Translations under genes and position numbers: made by a program | NCBI RefSeq assembly: GCF_024448955.1 | Contig: NZ_JAMOIH010000008.1 | Location: 154,120 to 218,119 of the forward strand | Reading direction: 5' to 3' | Source: Stutzerimonas stutzeri | GTDB lineage: Bacteria > Pseudomonadota > Gammaproteobacteria > Pseudomonadales > Pseudomonadaceae | Length of the DNA stretch: 64,000 bases | Part shown: one piece after another, positions 8,775 to 17,767 of the stretch | How positions within the stretch are numbered: the stretch's first letter is position 1 | How the letters are laid out: each line of letters opens with the position of its first letter | The notes under the pieces: model-generated | The model's input: only the letters and a program-made list of their open reading frames with translations | What the model was told of the DNA's origin: nothing | The model's database searches: none

Positions 8775-10751
8775 ATGTTGTCTGCCGTCAAACGCTACAA
8801 GCGCCTGGTTTCGGGAGCATTGGCGCGTTGCTTTCCCCGCACCTCGGCCTATTTGCAATCGGAAGAAGAGTTGATCCTGCACCGTTGGCCCGGCGCCGCT
8901 CCCAAACAGGGAGGCAAGCGAGTCGCCAAACACGCCGGCAAGCCGCCCGCCGCAGTCGGTCGCAAGGTCAAGCAAGCAGATGCAACCGCCAAACCCAGAA
9001 CCAAACCCCGCAAGCCCGCCAGCGAAGGCATCTACGGGCCGGCGAAACTGTCGGTGGAAGACCAGCAGATCCAGGCGATGCGCCTGCGCGTCGGCCGTGC
9101 GGTCGAAGCCGGGGTGATCTGCGCGCCGTCCGAGGAACAATGGGCGATGATCCTCAGCGACAGCCCGGTGACGCGGATCTTCGCCGGTGCCGGCTCGGGC
9201 AAATCCACCACGCTGGTGCTGCGCGTGGTGTTCATGCTCTGTCATCTGGAAATACCACCGGAGCGGCTGACGGTGATTTCCTTCACCAATGCCTCCTGCG
9301 CGCAGCTGCGCGAACAGTTGGTGCGGGTGCTTGGCTTCTGGAACTTCGAGTTCGATCCCGCCAGTGCACGCCAATGCGTACGGACCTTCCATTCTGCGAT
9401 GGCGGTGCTGGCCAAGGATGTGCTGGGCAAACCGGTCTGGTTCGAGCAGCTCGACGAAAAGGGTGCCTCGCCGACCGAGCTGGACAATCCGCTGACCGCT
9501 TCGCGTTTGCGACCGGCGCAGCAGCGGCTGCTGAAGCAGGCCTACCAGAGCTGCTATGCCGAAGATCAAGACTTCCGAACATTGGTGCACCAGTTACTCG
9601 ACCTGCCATCGCCGGTTGCCGATCAGCGCAAAACGCCAAAAGCGCCGTTGGATGCGTTCAGGCTGGCTGGCGAGTTCGTCGCTGTCCCGCTGTTCGAGGC
9701 GTTCTATGCGCAGGCGGGTTTCATCGAGAGCATCGGCATCCGCATCGAACAGATGCAAACCAGTCGGATGACCTGCTCGGAACGTGAACGCTGGTTCATC
9801 GACGCGCTGATCCTGTTCTGGAAGCATTTCCAGACAGCGTTACAGACGCAGGGGCTGATGACTTTCAACGGCGCGTTTCAGCAGCTTACGCAGCGTCTGG
9901 CCGCGGGCGGGAAGGGTGCTTCTACCAACGCCTTGGCACCGTTCAGCCATTTGCTGATCGACGAGTTTCAGGACATCTCGCCGCAGATCGTCCAGTGGCT
10001 GCAGGCGTTGCATCGGTCGTTGGCCGGTCTGGGCGAGCCGGTCAGTCTGATGGCCATCGGTGATGACTGGCAGTCGATCTATGGGTGGCGCGGCAGTTCG
10101 CCGGAGCTGTTCATGGATTTCGACAAGTATTTCCCCAGCAAAGGCGCGTCGAAGAAGAGCTTGGTGCTGATGCTGGAAACCAACTATCGCTCCATCGAGC
10201 CGATCATCCGCGATGGCGAAGCCGTGCTGGCCGGCGTCGAGTTCAAACAGGACAAAACCAGCAAGGCCGGCAAGGCGACTCAGCCGGGCGATCACGGGGT
10301 GAAGCTGGTGACGGGCTTCGACCTGAAAGCCCGCTTGCCGGACCTGATCAGGCAGATCGAGGCGCAGTGCGCGCATGTCGCGGCCCGGCCAGACGCCGAT
10401 CGCAACGCCGTGCTGGTGCTGAGCCGGCGCAACGAGCCGTTGCGCGCCATTCAGGCCGAGCTGGACAAGAAATTGCCGGTCAAGACCTACACCATTCACC
10501 GCGCCAAGGGATTGCAGGCGGAGGTCGCGATCATCGTCGATGACTGCTCACTGCCGGAAAAGCACCCGCTGCGCAACGCGCTGTACGCCTATTCGGGCTT
10601 CTTCCGAAACAGCTATGACCAAGCCATGACCGACGAGAGCCTGCGCCTGGCCTACGTGGCGATTACCCGTGGCGTCAGTCGGGTCTTTTGGTTCACCCAG
10701 AAAACCCAAGGCGCAACGCGTTTGCTGAAGGCACGAAGAAAAACGCTCTGA
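8775..10751 (+). CDS. UvrD/Rep-type superfamily 1 DNA helicase
   Basis: 658 residues (ATG 8775; an in-frame TTG lies at 8766). The full SF1A set is visible: Walker A RIFAGAGSGKSTTL, motif Ia VISFTNASCAQLREQL, motif II LLIDEFQDISPQ, motif III AIGDDWQSIYGWRGSS, motif IV LETNYRS, motif V TIHRAKGLQAEVAIIVD and motif VI LRLAYVAITRG. It therefore should be an active ATP-dependent 3'-5' translocase. The first about 85 residues are Lys/Ala/Pro-rich and low-complexity, outside the helicase fold, possibly a DNA-binding tail. It is shorter than UvrD (about 720 residues) and has no Tudor-like tail. The divergent uvsE neighbour suggests a repair role, but this is inference. Confidence 0.88.
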   Translation: MLSAVKRYKRLVSGALARCFPRTSAYLQSEEELILHRWPGAAPKQGGKRVAKHAGKPPAAVGRKVKQADATAKPRTKPRKPASEGIYGPAKLSVEDQQIQAMRLRVGRAVEAGVICAPSEEQWAMILSDSPVTRIFAGAGSGKSTTLVLRVVFMLCHLEIPPERLTVISFTNASCAQLREQLVRVLGFWNFEFDPASARQCVRTFHSAMAVLAKDVLGKPVWFEQLDEKGASPTELDNPLTASRLRPAQQRLLKQAYQSCYAEDQDFRTLVHQLLDLPSPVADQRKTPKAPLDAFRLAGEFVAVPLFEAFYAQAGFIESIGIRIEQMQTSRMTCSERERWFIDALILFWKHFQTALQTQGLMTFNGAFQQLTQRLAAGGKGASTNALAPFSHLLIDEFQDISPQIVQWLQALHRSLAGLGEPVSLMAIGDDWQSIYGWRGSSPELFMDFDKYFPSKGASKKSLVLMLETNYRSIEPIIRDGEAVLAGVEFKQDKTSKAGKATQPGDHGVKLVTGFDLKARLPDLIRQIEAQCAHVAARPDADRNAVLVLSRRNEPLRAIQAELDKKLPVKTYTIHRAKGLQAEVAIIVDDCSLPEKHPLRNALYAYSGFFRNSYDQAMTDESLRLAYVAITRGVSRVFWFTQKTQGATRLLKARRKTL

Positions 10752-10834
10752 GCGGCTTCAACGTCGCGTGTGACATAAATTGCGGTTAGGGTTTGGCCTC
10801 GGCGATGAACGCCGAACCGACGGAGGACGATTGC

Positions 10835-11455
10835 ATGCTGAAGCTATGGGGCCGAATCAACTCGACCAACGTGAGGAAGGCGCTCTGGTGCCTCGAAGAA
10901 CTTGGCGTCCCTCATACCCGCATCGATGCGGGAGGTGCCTTCGGCGTGGTAGGAGAAGCCGAGTACATCGCAAAGAATCCGAATCGCCTGGTGCCATGCC
11001 TCGAAGACGGCGAGCTGGCGCTGTGGGAATCGAACACCATCGTTCGTTACCTCGCCGCACAGTATGGCGAGGGCACACTATGGAGCACCGATCCGCGCCA
11101 GCGCGCCGGGGCTGACAAATGGATGGACTGGGCGACCTCAACCCTGGCCACGCCCTTCCGCCCGCTGTTCTGGAACATCGTGCGAACCGCTCCGGAAAAG
11201 CGGGACATGGCCGCCGTGCAAGCAGCGTTGGATGAATGCGGCAAGCTGCTCGCCATCGTCGACCGAGACCTGGCAGCGCAGCCGTACCTGTCGGGCGATT
11301 CATTTGGCATGGGCGATATCCCGCTGGGTTGCTTCGCCTACGCCTGGTTCGAGATGCCTATCGAGCGGCCAGATCTGCCGCACCTGCGGCACTGGTATGA
11401 GCGACTACAACAGCGCCCGGCGTATCAGACCGCGGTGATCACACCCTTGACCTGA
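10835..11455 (+). CDS. Glutathione S-transferase family protein
   Basis: 206 residues from ATG 10835, preceded by GGAGGACGATTGC. The N-terminal thioredoxin-like domain begins MLKLWGRINSTNVRKALWCL, with a Ser/Asn-rich active-site loop. NPNRLVPCLED and LWESNTIVRYLA are the cis-proline and glutathione gamma-glutamyl binding motifs. The C-terminal all-helical domain holds YLSGDSFGMGDIPLGCFAY, the typical N-capping/Asp motif. It probably conjugates glutathione to electrophiles; the substrate is unknown. It stands alone in orientation between the helicase gene and the sirtuin pseudogene. Confidence 0.88.
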   Translation: MLKLWGRINSTNVRKALWCLEELGVPHTRIDAGGAFGVVGEAEYIAKNPNRLVPCLEDGELALWESNTIVRYLAAQYGEGTLWSTDPRQRAGADKWMDWATSTLATPFRPLFWNIVRTAPEKRDMAAVQAALDECGKLLAIVDRDLAAQPYLSGDSFGMGDIPLGCFAYAWFEMPIERPDLPHLRHWYERLQQRPAYQTAVITPLT

Positions 11456-11533
11456 CAGGCCTCAGCGGCTGACGGTCGCTCATCGTGGCTGGCATAGCAG
11501 GGCTCAAGTTGGCCGCAATCGGGTCGGCCGATT

Positions 11534-12302
11534 TCAAGTCCGGAGGCTTCCAAATGCCTGCCGGAGCAGTTCCGGCAACGTGTCGCCGGCCTGGCCGGCC
11601 AATGCGTATTCCCGTTCGTCATGACTGGCGCTTGCCTGGGGATTGACGTGGATGACGGTTGCGCCGGCGCGCCAGGCCAGTCCTGGCATCTCTGCCGCTG
11701 GATAGACCAGGCCGGATGTGCCTACCTATATCAGCACATCACAATCTTGCGCCGCTGCGAATGCAGTATTCAGTTGCTCTTGCGGCAGGCTTTCACCAAA
11801 CCAGACCACACCGGGGCGCAACGCGCCATCGCAGATCGCACATCGAGGTGGTTGCACTCGACGGCCGCCTTCCGGTTCGTCGGGCATGTCGAGCGGTTCG
11901 TTCGGAGCTTCGCCGCATTCAAAACAGCGTGGCTGATGCAGGCTGCCATGCAGATGGATGACCTCATCGCTGCCGGAGCGCTCGTGCAGATCGTCGACGT
12001 TCTGAGTGATCAGCGTGAGGCGCGGTACATGCCGGCTCAGCTCGGCGATGGCCCGGTGCGCCGGATTCGGTTGGGCTTGCAGAACCTTCATGCGACGCCA
12101 CTCATACCAGCCCCAGACCAGTTCCGGGTCCGCACGGAAAGCCTCGGGTGTGGCCATCGAGGCGGCGTCGAAGCGTTCCCAAAAGTCCGGTCAGCGAGTC
12201 GCGGAACGTCGGAATGCCACTTTCGGCTGACACGCCCGCTCCGGTGAACACGACGACGTGCTGGGCGTTGCGCAGGGTTTCGATCAGCGGGACTGGGATC
12301 AT
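11534..12302 (-). pseudogene. Sir2-family NAD-dependent protein deacylase, broken by a frameshift and a nonsense codon
   Basis: Conceptual repair gives a normal sirtuin of about 255 residues. The N-terminus from ATG 12302 (GAGGAG upstream) reads VVVFTGAGVSAESGIPTFRD, the NAD-binding motif. After DSLTG the frame breaks at a TTTT run (plus-strand AAAA, 12181-12184). Dropping one base restores GLWERFDAASMATPEAFR. The body has LITQNVDDLHERSG and LHGSL (catalytic His), a four-Cys zinc site (RCFECGEA and RCAICDGA) and GVVWFGESLP. A TAG at 11728-11726 then replaces the Ser of the usual VLISVGTSG. The frame stays open beyond it through VGTSGLVYPAAEMPG and VIHVNPQ to a TGA at 11534. Two independent lesions argue for a true pseudogene. 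Confidence 0.88.
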
Positions 12303-12384
12303 TGGCACGGCTCCTCGGTTACTGATGGCAGAAATCGCTGTCCATCAGACCACCGACATACGGCTGATTCCAATCGCTGCTGCC

Positions 12385-13878
12385 TCAGCTCAAGGCAAAG
12401 CGGCTGCTGAGCGAGCCCAGTCGCGAGGCCAATGCGCTGAGGGCGCTGCTGTTCTGATCGAGGCGATTCGCATTTGACGCATTCTGATCGGCGATCTGCT
12501 GAACGCTCTGCAAATGACGAGCGACATCAGCCGATACGGTGGTTTGCTGATGGGTCGCGGCGGCGATCAGCTCGTTCATCTGGCTGATCGCATCGATTTC
12601 CTGAGCGACCGCTGCCAGCAGAGCGGTGGTCTGCTGGCTGTCCGCAACGCAACGGGTGACGCTTTGACGGCTTTGCTGCATGGATTCTGCGGCCTTGCGG
12701 CTGTCCTGTTGCAGACGGCTGATGATTTCAAGGATTTCGCTGGTGGACTCGGCCGTCTTGCTCGCCAGGCTACGCACCTCTTCGGCAACCACGGCGAAGC
12801 CGCGGCCCTGCTCACCGGCCCGTGCCGCTTCGATCGCGGCATTGAGCGCGAGCAGGTTGGTCTGATCGGCAATGCTTCGGATCACATCCAGCACGCGGCC
12901 GATCTGTTCGGATTGAATGGCCAGGTCCTGCGTCACCTCATCGGTAGAGTCGATACGCCGGGCGAGTAGGGTGATTTCCTCCAGGCTGGCCGAAACCGCG
13001 GTTCGCCCCTGTTCGGCCTTCGTATTGGCTGAATGCGCGGCCTGGGCAGCACGGTCGGCGTGGCTCGCGACGTCACCGATGGCGGTCGACATCTGCTGCA
13101 TGGCATTGACCATATAAGCGGTCTCCGCGAGCTGACGATCAGCGCCGCCGCGCATGTCGCGAGTGGCCTGGTGCAGGTGGCGAGCGGTGTCGTCCAGTCC
13201 GCGTGTATCGCGAACCACCGCACCAACCAGCTCGGCGAGCTGATCGAGAAAGTGGTTGAAGCGCTGGGCGATCGGCCCGCTGGCGATGCTGCGTTGGCGC
13301 AGGTCGATCTGCACGGGATCGCGCGTGATATCGGCGGCGGCGCTCAGCAGCGCTTCGCCTTCGCGCGCTTCGGCATTGGCGCGCACGGCTAGGTAGATCA
13401 GGATGGCGCTCTCCAACACCACATAGAACGCATGCAGCATCACCACGCCCCAGCTGCCATCCGGCATCAGAAATACGTTGGCGTGGTGCTGCAGCGCAAA
13501 GAAGCTCAGGTGGTGAACGGCGATGGTGATGGCCGCCACGACGATTGGCAGCCAGTCTCGGTAATAGACCAGGAAAGCGAGCAGCGCGAAGATGCCGAAG
13601 TGCATTTCCAGCATGCCGTGAGCGAGGTTGATGTGCAGCGCGGCCATGACCATAAAGGCTGCGCCGATCAGACAGCGCAGCAGTCGCTCACCGGCGATCA
13701 GACCATGCAGCAGCGTCATGGCCAGCGCCGTACCGCCGCCGATAACGAACGCTTGCGCCCAATCGCCATACAGCGCGGCCAGGCCGAGCGCATAGGCCGC
13801 CAGAAACCACAGCACGGCGAGCATGATGCGATCAGCCTTGCGGTAGTGATCCTTGAGCGTGAAAGTGTCGCTGGACAT
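12385..13878 (-). CDS. Methyl-accepting chemotaxis protein with polytopic membrane sensor
   Basis: 497 residues from ATG 13878 (GGAG 8 bases upstream); the in-frame extension to 13956 is unlikely. The N-terminal about 190 residues form roughly six membrane helices without a large periplasmic domain. They carry several histidines near the membrane ([30 protein letters not shown]), suggesting a sensor of redox state, oxygen or a membrane-bound cofactor. The cytoplasmic signalling hairpin is intact: [20 protein letters not shown], then [19 protein letters not shown]. It ends in RFALS with no CheR pentapeptide. The gene lies 74 bp downstream of the photolyase gene on the same strand and may be read from the same light-controlled promoter; this is inference. 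Confidence 0.9.
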   Translation of the reverse strand: MSSDTFTLKDHYRKADRIMLAVLWFLAAYALGLAALYGDWAQAFVIGGGTALAMTLLHGLIAGERLLRCLIGAAFMVMAALHINLAHGMLEMHFGIFALLAFLVYYRDWLPIVVAAITIAVHHLSFFALQHHANVFLMPDGSWGVVMLHAFYVVLESAILIYLAVRANAEAREGEALLSAAADITRDPVQIDLRQRSIASGPIAQRFNHFLDQLAELVGAVVRDTRGLDDTARHLHQATRDMRGGADRQLAETAYMVNAMQQMSTAIGDVASHADRAAQAAHSANTKAEQGRTAVSASLEEITLLARRIDSTDEVTQDLAIQSEQIGRVLDVIRSIADQTNLLALNAAIEAARAGEQGRGFAVVAEEVRSLASKTAESTSEILEIISRLQQDSRKAAESMQQSRQSVTRCVADSQQTTALLAAVAQEIDAISQMNELIAAATHQQTTVSADVARHLQSVQQIADQNASNANRLDQNSSALSALASRLGSLSSRFALS

Positions 13879-13952
13879 GCTGTTTCTCCGAGACAGGTCG
13901 CGTGGTGTTTGCGGTGCTGAAAGAGGGCTTCGGTGTGGCCATCGCGGTTCGG

Positions 13953-15377
13953 TCATACACGCTTTGGCAAATGCCTGAAGGCAGACAGGGCGCGCTCGCG
14001 GCTCATCGACAACTCGACGATCGGGTGCGGGTAACCGGCGACATCGAGGCCCCGGCGGGCGCTAGGGTCATGGATGTCGCGATCGCTCAAGTGCGCCAGT
14101 TCGGGCAACCAATGGCGGAGAAAACGGCCTTGCGAATCGAACTTCGCCGATTGGCTGAGCGGATTGAACAGGCGGAAGTAGGGCACCGAGTCAGTGCCGG
14201 TCGAGGCGCTCCATTGCCAGCCACCGTTGTTCGCGGCGAGGTCGCCATCGATGAGATGCCGCATGAACCAGCGCTCGCCTTCGCGCCAGTCGATCAGCAG
14301 GTTCTTGCTCAGAAACATGGCAACCAGCATGCGCAGGCGGTTATGCATCCAGCCGGTTGCCAACAGCTGCCGCATGGCCGCATCGATGATTGGAAAGCCG
14401 GTACGCCCCTGCTGCCAGGCGGCTAGCTCATCGGGCGCATTGCGCCACGGCAGGGCTTCGGTTTCGGGACGAAAGGCGCGCCCCATCGAGACCCGCGGAT
14501 AGCCCACCAGGACGTGTTTATAGAATTCGCGCCAGAGCAGTTCGTTGATCCAGGTGGCGGCGCCTGGCTGACCGCTGTCGAGCTCACCCCGGTTCGCTGC
14601 CAGAGCGGCATGCAGGCATTGCCGCGGTGAAATGACCCCGGCAGCCAGGTACGGCGACAGCTGACTGGTGCCGGGCTCGGCGGGAAGGTCGCGACGGTAT
14701 TGATAGTCCGCCATGTCGTCTTCGACAAAGCAGGCCAGGCGTGTACGTGCAACGTCTTCGCCGGCCGGCCAGTACGCGCGCAGTTGCTCGCTAGGCAGGG
14801 CGAAGCCTTCTATCGTCGTCGGGATCGGATCGCTTGAAACAGACAGCCACGTTTGCGGCGCGGGAATCGGCAGGCAGCGCGGTAGAGAATGGCTCAGGCG
14901 TGAATGGCAAACCTTGCGGAACTGGCTGAACACCTTGAAGCACTGGCCGGCAAGGGTTTGCACGCTGCCCGGCGCAAAAAGCAACTGGTCCAGATGACGT
15001 CGCAGCGACGCGCCGTTGCTGCGAAGTTCTGCGGCCACGGCATCGTCACGCCGCTGCTCGTTCGCGCCATATTCGTCATTGATATGCACGTTGCCGATTT
15101 CGTGCTCGCGGCACATATCGGCCACAAGCGCGGGCACAGCCTGCCAATCGTCGACACGACGGATCAGTAACGGCACGTTCAACTCGGCCAGACGTACCGA
15201 CAATGCGCTCAGGTTGCGCAGCCAGAAATCAAGCTTGCATGCCGCGTCGTCATGGGCGAGCCACTGCGCGGGCGTTATCAGGTATAGCGCGATGGTCGGG
15301 CCGGCATTCATCGCGGCGGACAGGGCGGTGTTGTCAGTCACGCGCAGATCGCTGCGCAGCCAGATCAGTTGATTCAT
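13953..15377 (-). CDS. phrB: Deoxyribodipyrimidine photo-lyase (class I CPD photolyase)
   Basis: 474 residues, the usual length. It uses blue light and FADH- to split cyclobutane pyrimidine dimers. The N-terminal antenna-binding alpha/beta domain begins [19 protein letters not shown]. The FAD domain shows [74 protein letters not shown] and [20 protein letters not shown]. These include the conserved electron-transfer and dimer-binding residues. The gene starts 9 bp after the DUF523-DUF1722 gene, so the two form an operon under the operator-flanked promoter at about 16370-16445. A photolyase next to a LitR-type regulator is a recurrent arrangement in Pseudomonas (phr next to a MerR gene in P. 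aeruginosa). Confidence 0.95.
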   Translation of the reverse strand: MNQLIWLRSDLRVTDNTALSAAMNAGPTIALYLITPAQWLAHDDAACKLDFWLRNLSALSVRLAELNVPLLIRRVDDWQAVPALVADMCREHEIGNVHINDEYGANEQRRDDAVAAELRSNGASLRRHLDQLLFAPGSVQTLAGQCFKVFSQFRKVCHSRLSHSLPRCLPIPAPQTWLSVSSDPIPTTIEGFALPSEQLRAYWPAGEDVARTRLACFVEDDMADYQYRRDLPAEPGTSQLSPYLAAGVISPRQCLHAALAANRGELDSGQPGAATWINELLWREFYKHVLVGYPRVSMGRAFRPETEALPWRNAPDELAAWQQGRTGFPIIDAAMRQLLATGWMHNRLRMLVAMFLSKNLLIDWREGERWFMRHLIDGDLAANNGGWQWSASTGTDSVPYFRLFNPLSQSAKFDSQGRFLRHWLPELAHLSDRDIHDPSARRGLDVAGYPHPIVELSMSRERALSAFRHLPKRV

Positions 15378-15386
15378 TGCGGTTGG

Positions 15387-16346
15387 TCAGATCCCGTTGC
15401 GCAGGCTGAGATCCTCGGGATGCGGCTGCAGATAGGCCTGATTGGCTACGTAGCGATCCGGATGGCGGCGGAAGTGATGTTTGAGCAGGGTCAGCGGCAC
15501 GACGAGGGGCACGATTCCTTCACGGTACTGGGTGATTAGACGTTGCAGTTCCTGTTTGTCTTCGCCTTCGAGGTGGCGTTTCAGATAGCCGCTCAGGTGC
15601 TGCAACACGTTGCTGTGGTTGCCGCGCGAGGCGGCCTTTTTCAGCGCGGCCATCAGCTGGCTGAAGTAGGCCGGTGCGAAGGCTTCCAGCGGTGTCGTGC
15701 CGACTCTGGCGACCATTCGACCAAGCGCCTTGTATTGCTGCGGGTCGCTCGCCATGAGCTGGTACTTGTAGCGTGAATGGAAATCCACCAGCGCCTTGCG
15801 TGTCAGTCCTGTACGCAACAGGCGCCGCCATTCGGCATGGGCGAATACCCGCGTCAGAAAGTTCTCGCGCAGTACCGGGTCGTTGAGCCTGCCAGCCTCT
15901 TCGACTGGCAGATCTGGGCGCATCCGCATCAGACTCTTCGCAAACAGACCGGAGCCGCCACCGTCGACCGGATGACCGTTGGCTTGGTACACCTTCACCC
16001 GCTCCATGCCGCAGGAGGGTGATTTCTGCATGAGGATGTAGCCGCTGACGTCGTCCAGCTCTGTGGCGATCCGCTCGCCGTAAGCGTTCAGCGCATCGCT
16101 GACGTCCAGCTCTGGATGCACCGTGCCCACCGCGCGCGGGTGATCAGGATCACCAACCAGCCGAATCGGCTCGCGTGGCGTGCCCAGCCCGATAGCCACT
16201 TCGGGGCAGATCGGTACGAACTGAAAGTGACGAGCCAGCGTTTCGCTGCACAGACGCGACTCCTTGTGCCCGCCATTGAAGCGCACCGGGTTGCCAAGTA
16301 GACAGGCGCTGATACCGACCTTGATGACAGTGGCGGATGTAGACAT
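15387..16346 (-). CDS. DUF523-DUF1722 fusion protein (YbgA-like)
   Basis: 319 residues from ATG 16346 (GAGG 8 bases upstream). The apparent 354-residue frame would place the promoter and operators inside the coding region. DUF523 (residues 1 to about 150) carries VGISACLLGNPVRFNGG, CPEVAIGLGTPREPIRLVG and ILMQKSPSCGMERVKVY, with conserved cysteines suggestive of a metal or Fe-S site. DUF1722 follows (LTRKALVDFHSRYKYQLMAS ... HHFRRHPDRY), as in E. coli YbgA, which lies beside phr. Biochemical function is not established, but the long association with photolyase points to a role in the response to light. It is the first gene of the operon with phrB. Confidence 0.9.
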   Translation of the reverse strand: MSTSATVIKVGISACLLGNPVRFNGGHKESRLCSETLARHFQFVPICPEVAIGLGTPREPIRLVGDPDHPRAVGTVHPELDVSDALNAYGERIATELDDVSGYILMQKSPSCGMERVKVYQANGHPVDGGGSGLFAKSLMRMRPDLPVEEAGRLNDPVLRENFLTRVFAHAEWRRLLRTGLTRKALVDFHSRYKYQLMASDPQQYKALGRMVARVGTTPLEAFAPAYFSQLMAALKKAASRGNHSNVLQHLSGYLKRHLEGEDKQELQRLITQYREGIVPLVVPLTLLKHHFRRHPDRYVANQAYLQPHPEDLSLRNGI

Positions 16347-16368
16347 CGGGCTGGCCTCGATACGTGCC

Positions 16369-16392
16369 TGTACAAACCTTCTTGTTTGTACA
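16369..16392 (-). promoter_or_regulatory. LitR-type operator, TGTACA-N12-TGTACA
   Basis: A perfect inverted repeat: CTGTACAAAC (16368-16377) and its complement (16384-16393), separated by 6 bases. It lies just downstream of the predicted -10 of the DUF523-phrB operon, a classic repression position. As I recall, the P. putida class II LitR protein PplR1 recognises T(G/A)TACA-N12-TGTA(C/T)A, and this site fits exactly. The proposed regulator is encoded 2 kb away (18357-19301). Confidence 0.75.
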
Positions 16393-16404
16393 GTATTTGC
16401 CGGT

Positions 16405-16432
16405 ATCTTAAGGTCGGACTTATACAAGTCAA
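16405..16432 (-). promoter_or_regulatory. Sigma-70-like promoter of the DUF523-phrB operon
   Basis: On the minus strand: TTGACT (16432-16427), 16-bp spacer, TAAGAT (16410-16405). Transcription should begin near 16398, about 50 bases before the DUF523 ATG. TGTACA-type half-sites lie on both sides of it. Confidence 0.6.
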
Positions 16433-16445
16433 CTTGCTTTGTACA
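16421..16445 (-). promoter_or_regulatory. Possible second, imperfect LitR-type site overlapping the -35
   Basis: On the plus strand TATACA (16421-16426) and TGTACA (16440-16445) are separated by 13 rather than 12 bases. An inner CAAGT/ACTTG inverted repeat lies between them. It covers the -35 hexamer. The spacing differs by one from the perfect site, so binding is uncertain. Confidence 0.4.
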
Positions 16446-16730
16446 ATTCACTCGTCGCCGTACATAGCTAGCCCGATGGTCGTACCGTTCGTGATGCGGC
16501 TTGCGCGTGCAATCAGATCGACCGAATTGCTCTGATAGATTTTCTGTTGCGGCAGCCGCTGCGCACGCGTCCTACAATGCCGCTCGCCGCAGCCAACGGG
16601 GATTGCCAGGGGCCGATACTGGGGAAACTGGATGCGGCATTGGCGAACCTGCGCAAGCCGCAGCCGCCTGTGTGAAAATGGCGCGCCCGGTGGGGCAGCG
16701 AAGTTGTTCAATCAGTAGTCAGGAATGTGC
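16446..16730. other. Intergenic region upstream of hemH
   Basis: About 285 bp between the operator region and ferrochelatase. It contains a plausible -10 (TACAAT near 16571) for hemH, but no well-spaced -35. An 87-codon minus-strand frame (16711-16448) shows no recognisable domain. No TGTACA-N12-TGTACA site is present on the hemH side. Confidence 0.4.
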
Positions 16731-17756
16731 ATGTCTGAGCAGGCGTTGTTATTGGTAAACCTGGGGTCACCGGCTTCTACCGAGGTGGCGGACGTGCGTC
16801 GTTATCTTGATCAGTTCCTGATGGATCCTTACGTCGTCGACCTGCCGTGGCCCGTTCGACGCTTGCTGGTCTCATTGATTCTGCTCAAGCGGCCGGCGCA
16901 ATCCGCTCACGCCTACGCGTCGATCTGGTGGCCGGAAGGGTCGCCGTTGGTGGTGCTCAGCCAGCAGCTGGCCGATGCGGTGCGCCCTCACTGGACGGAG
17001 GGTCCGGTGGAATTGGCGATGCGCTATGGCGAGCCGTCGATCGAGCGCGCGTTGGTCGGGCTGGCGAAGCGGGGTATCAAGCAGGTGACTTTCGCGCCGC
17101 TGTACCCGCAATTCGCCGATAGCACCACGACGACCGCAATCCAGGAAGCACGCCGGGTCATCCGGGACAATCGTCTGGATATCAGGCTATCGATCCTGCA
17201 GCCCTTCTACGATCAGCCCGAATACCTCGATGCACTGGTCGACAGCGTGAAACCGTACCTGACCCAGAACTTCGATCATCTGCTGCTGAGCTTTCATGGC
17301 CTGCCCGAGCGCCATCTGCACAAGGCCGATCCGACCGGTTCGCATTGCCTGAAAGGCGCCGATTGCTGCCAGCGGGCCGAAGGAGCCGTCCTCGCCAATT
17401 GCTACCGCGCTCAGTGCATGCAAAGCGGCGCCGCATTTGCCGAACGTGCCGGATTGCGCGCGGAGCAGTGGTCGGTGTCGTTCCAGTCGCGGCTCGGCCG
17501 CGCCAAATGGATCGAGCCCTACACCGAGGCGCAGCTGGACGAATTGGCAGCAAAAGGCGTCAGGAAGCTGCTGGTGATGTGCCCGGCGTTCGTTGCCGAC
17601 TGCATCGAAACGCTGGAGGAAATCGGCGACCGTGGCCGCGAGCAATTCATCGCCGCGGGCGGGGAAGAGCTGCAGCTGATCCCCTGTCTCAATACCCATG
17701 AGAGCTGGGTGCAGGCGCTGATCGCCCTGTGCCGGCGCGCCCCGCAGGCGCTATGA
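16731..17756 (+). CDS. hemH: Ferrochelatase
   Basis: 341 residues from ATG 16731 (AGGA 7 bases upstream; the ATG at 16725 touches the ribosome site). It inserts ferrous iron into protoporphyrin IX, the last step of heme synthesis. Family motifs: [20 protein letters not shown] at the N-terminus, [33 protein letters not shown] with the catalytic His, and [17 protein letters not shown] with [17 protein letters not shown] cysteine-rich stretch ([10 protein letters not shown]) occurs in the middle. It converges with the LOV gene, 11 bp apart. In P. aeruginosa hemH also lies close to the phr/MerR locus. Removing protoporphyrin, a photosensitiser, fits a light-response neighbourhood. Confidence 0.96.
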   Translation: MSEQALLLVNLGSPASTEVADVRRYLDQFLMDPYVVDLPWPVRRLLVSLILLKRPAQSAHAYASIWWPEGSPLVVLSQQLADAVRPHWTEGPVELAMRYGEPSIERALVGLAKRGIKQVTFAPLYPQFADSTTTTAIQEARRVIRDNRLDIRLSILQPFYDQPEYLDALVDSVKPYLTQNFDHLLLSFHGLPERHLHKADPTGSHCLKGADCCQRAEGAVLANCYRAQCMQSGAAFAERAGLRAEQWSVSFQSRLGRAKWIEPYTEAQLDELAAKGVRKLLVMCPAFVADCIETLEEIGDRGREQFIAAGGEELQLIPCLNTHESWVQALIALCRRAPQAL

Positions 17757-17767
17757 AGTATTCACGG

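Noticed and set aside
8633..9787. 384-codon plus-strand ORF overlapping the helicase in another frame
   Set aside because: It is Arg/Gln-rich and low-complexity, as expected of an off-frame reading, and the helicase frame holds all SF1 motifs.
12102..12308. Programmed frameshift as an explanation for the split sirtuin frame
   Set aside because: A second, independent nonsense codon downstream means a frameshift alone could not yield a full protein. Sirtuins are also not known to use this.
16448..16711. 87-codon minus-strand ORF between the DUF523 gene and hemH
   Set aside because: No ribosome site and no recognised domain. Only its last about 30 residues look protein-like, so it may be a gene remnant but cannot be supported.
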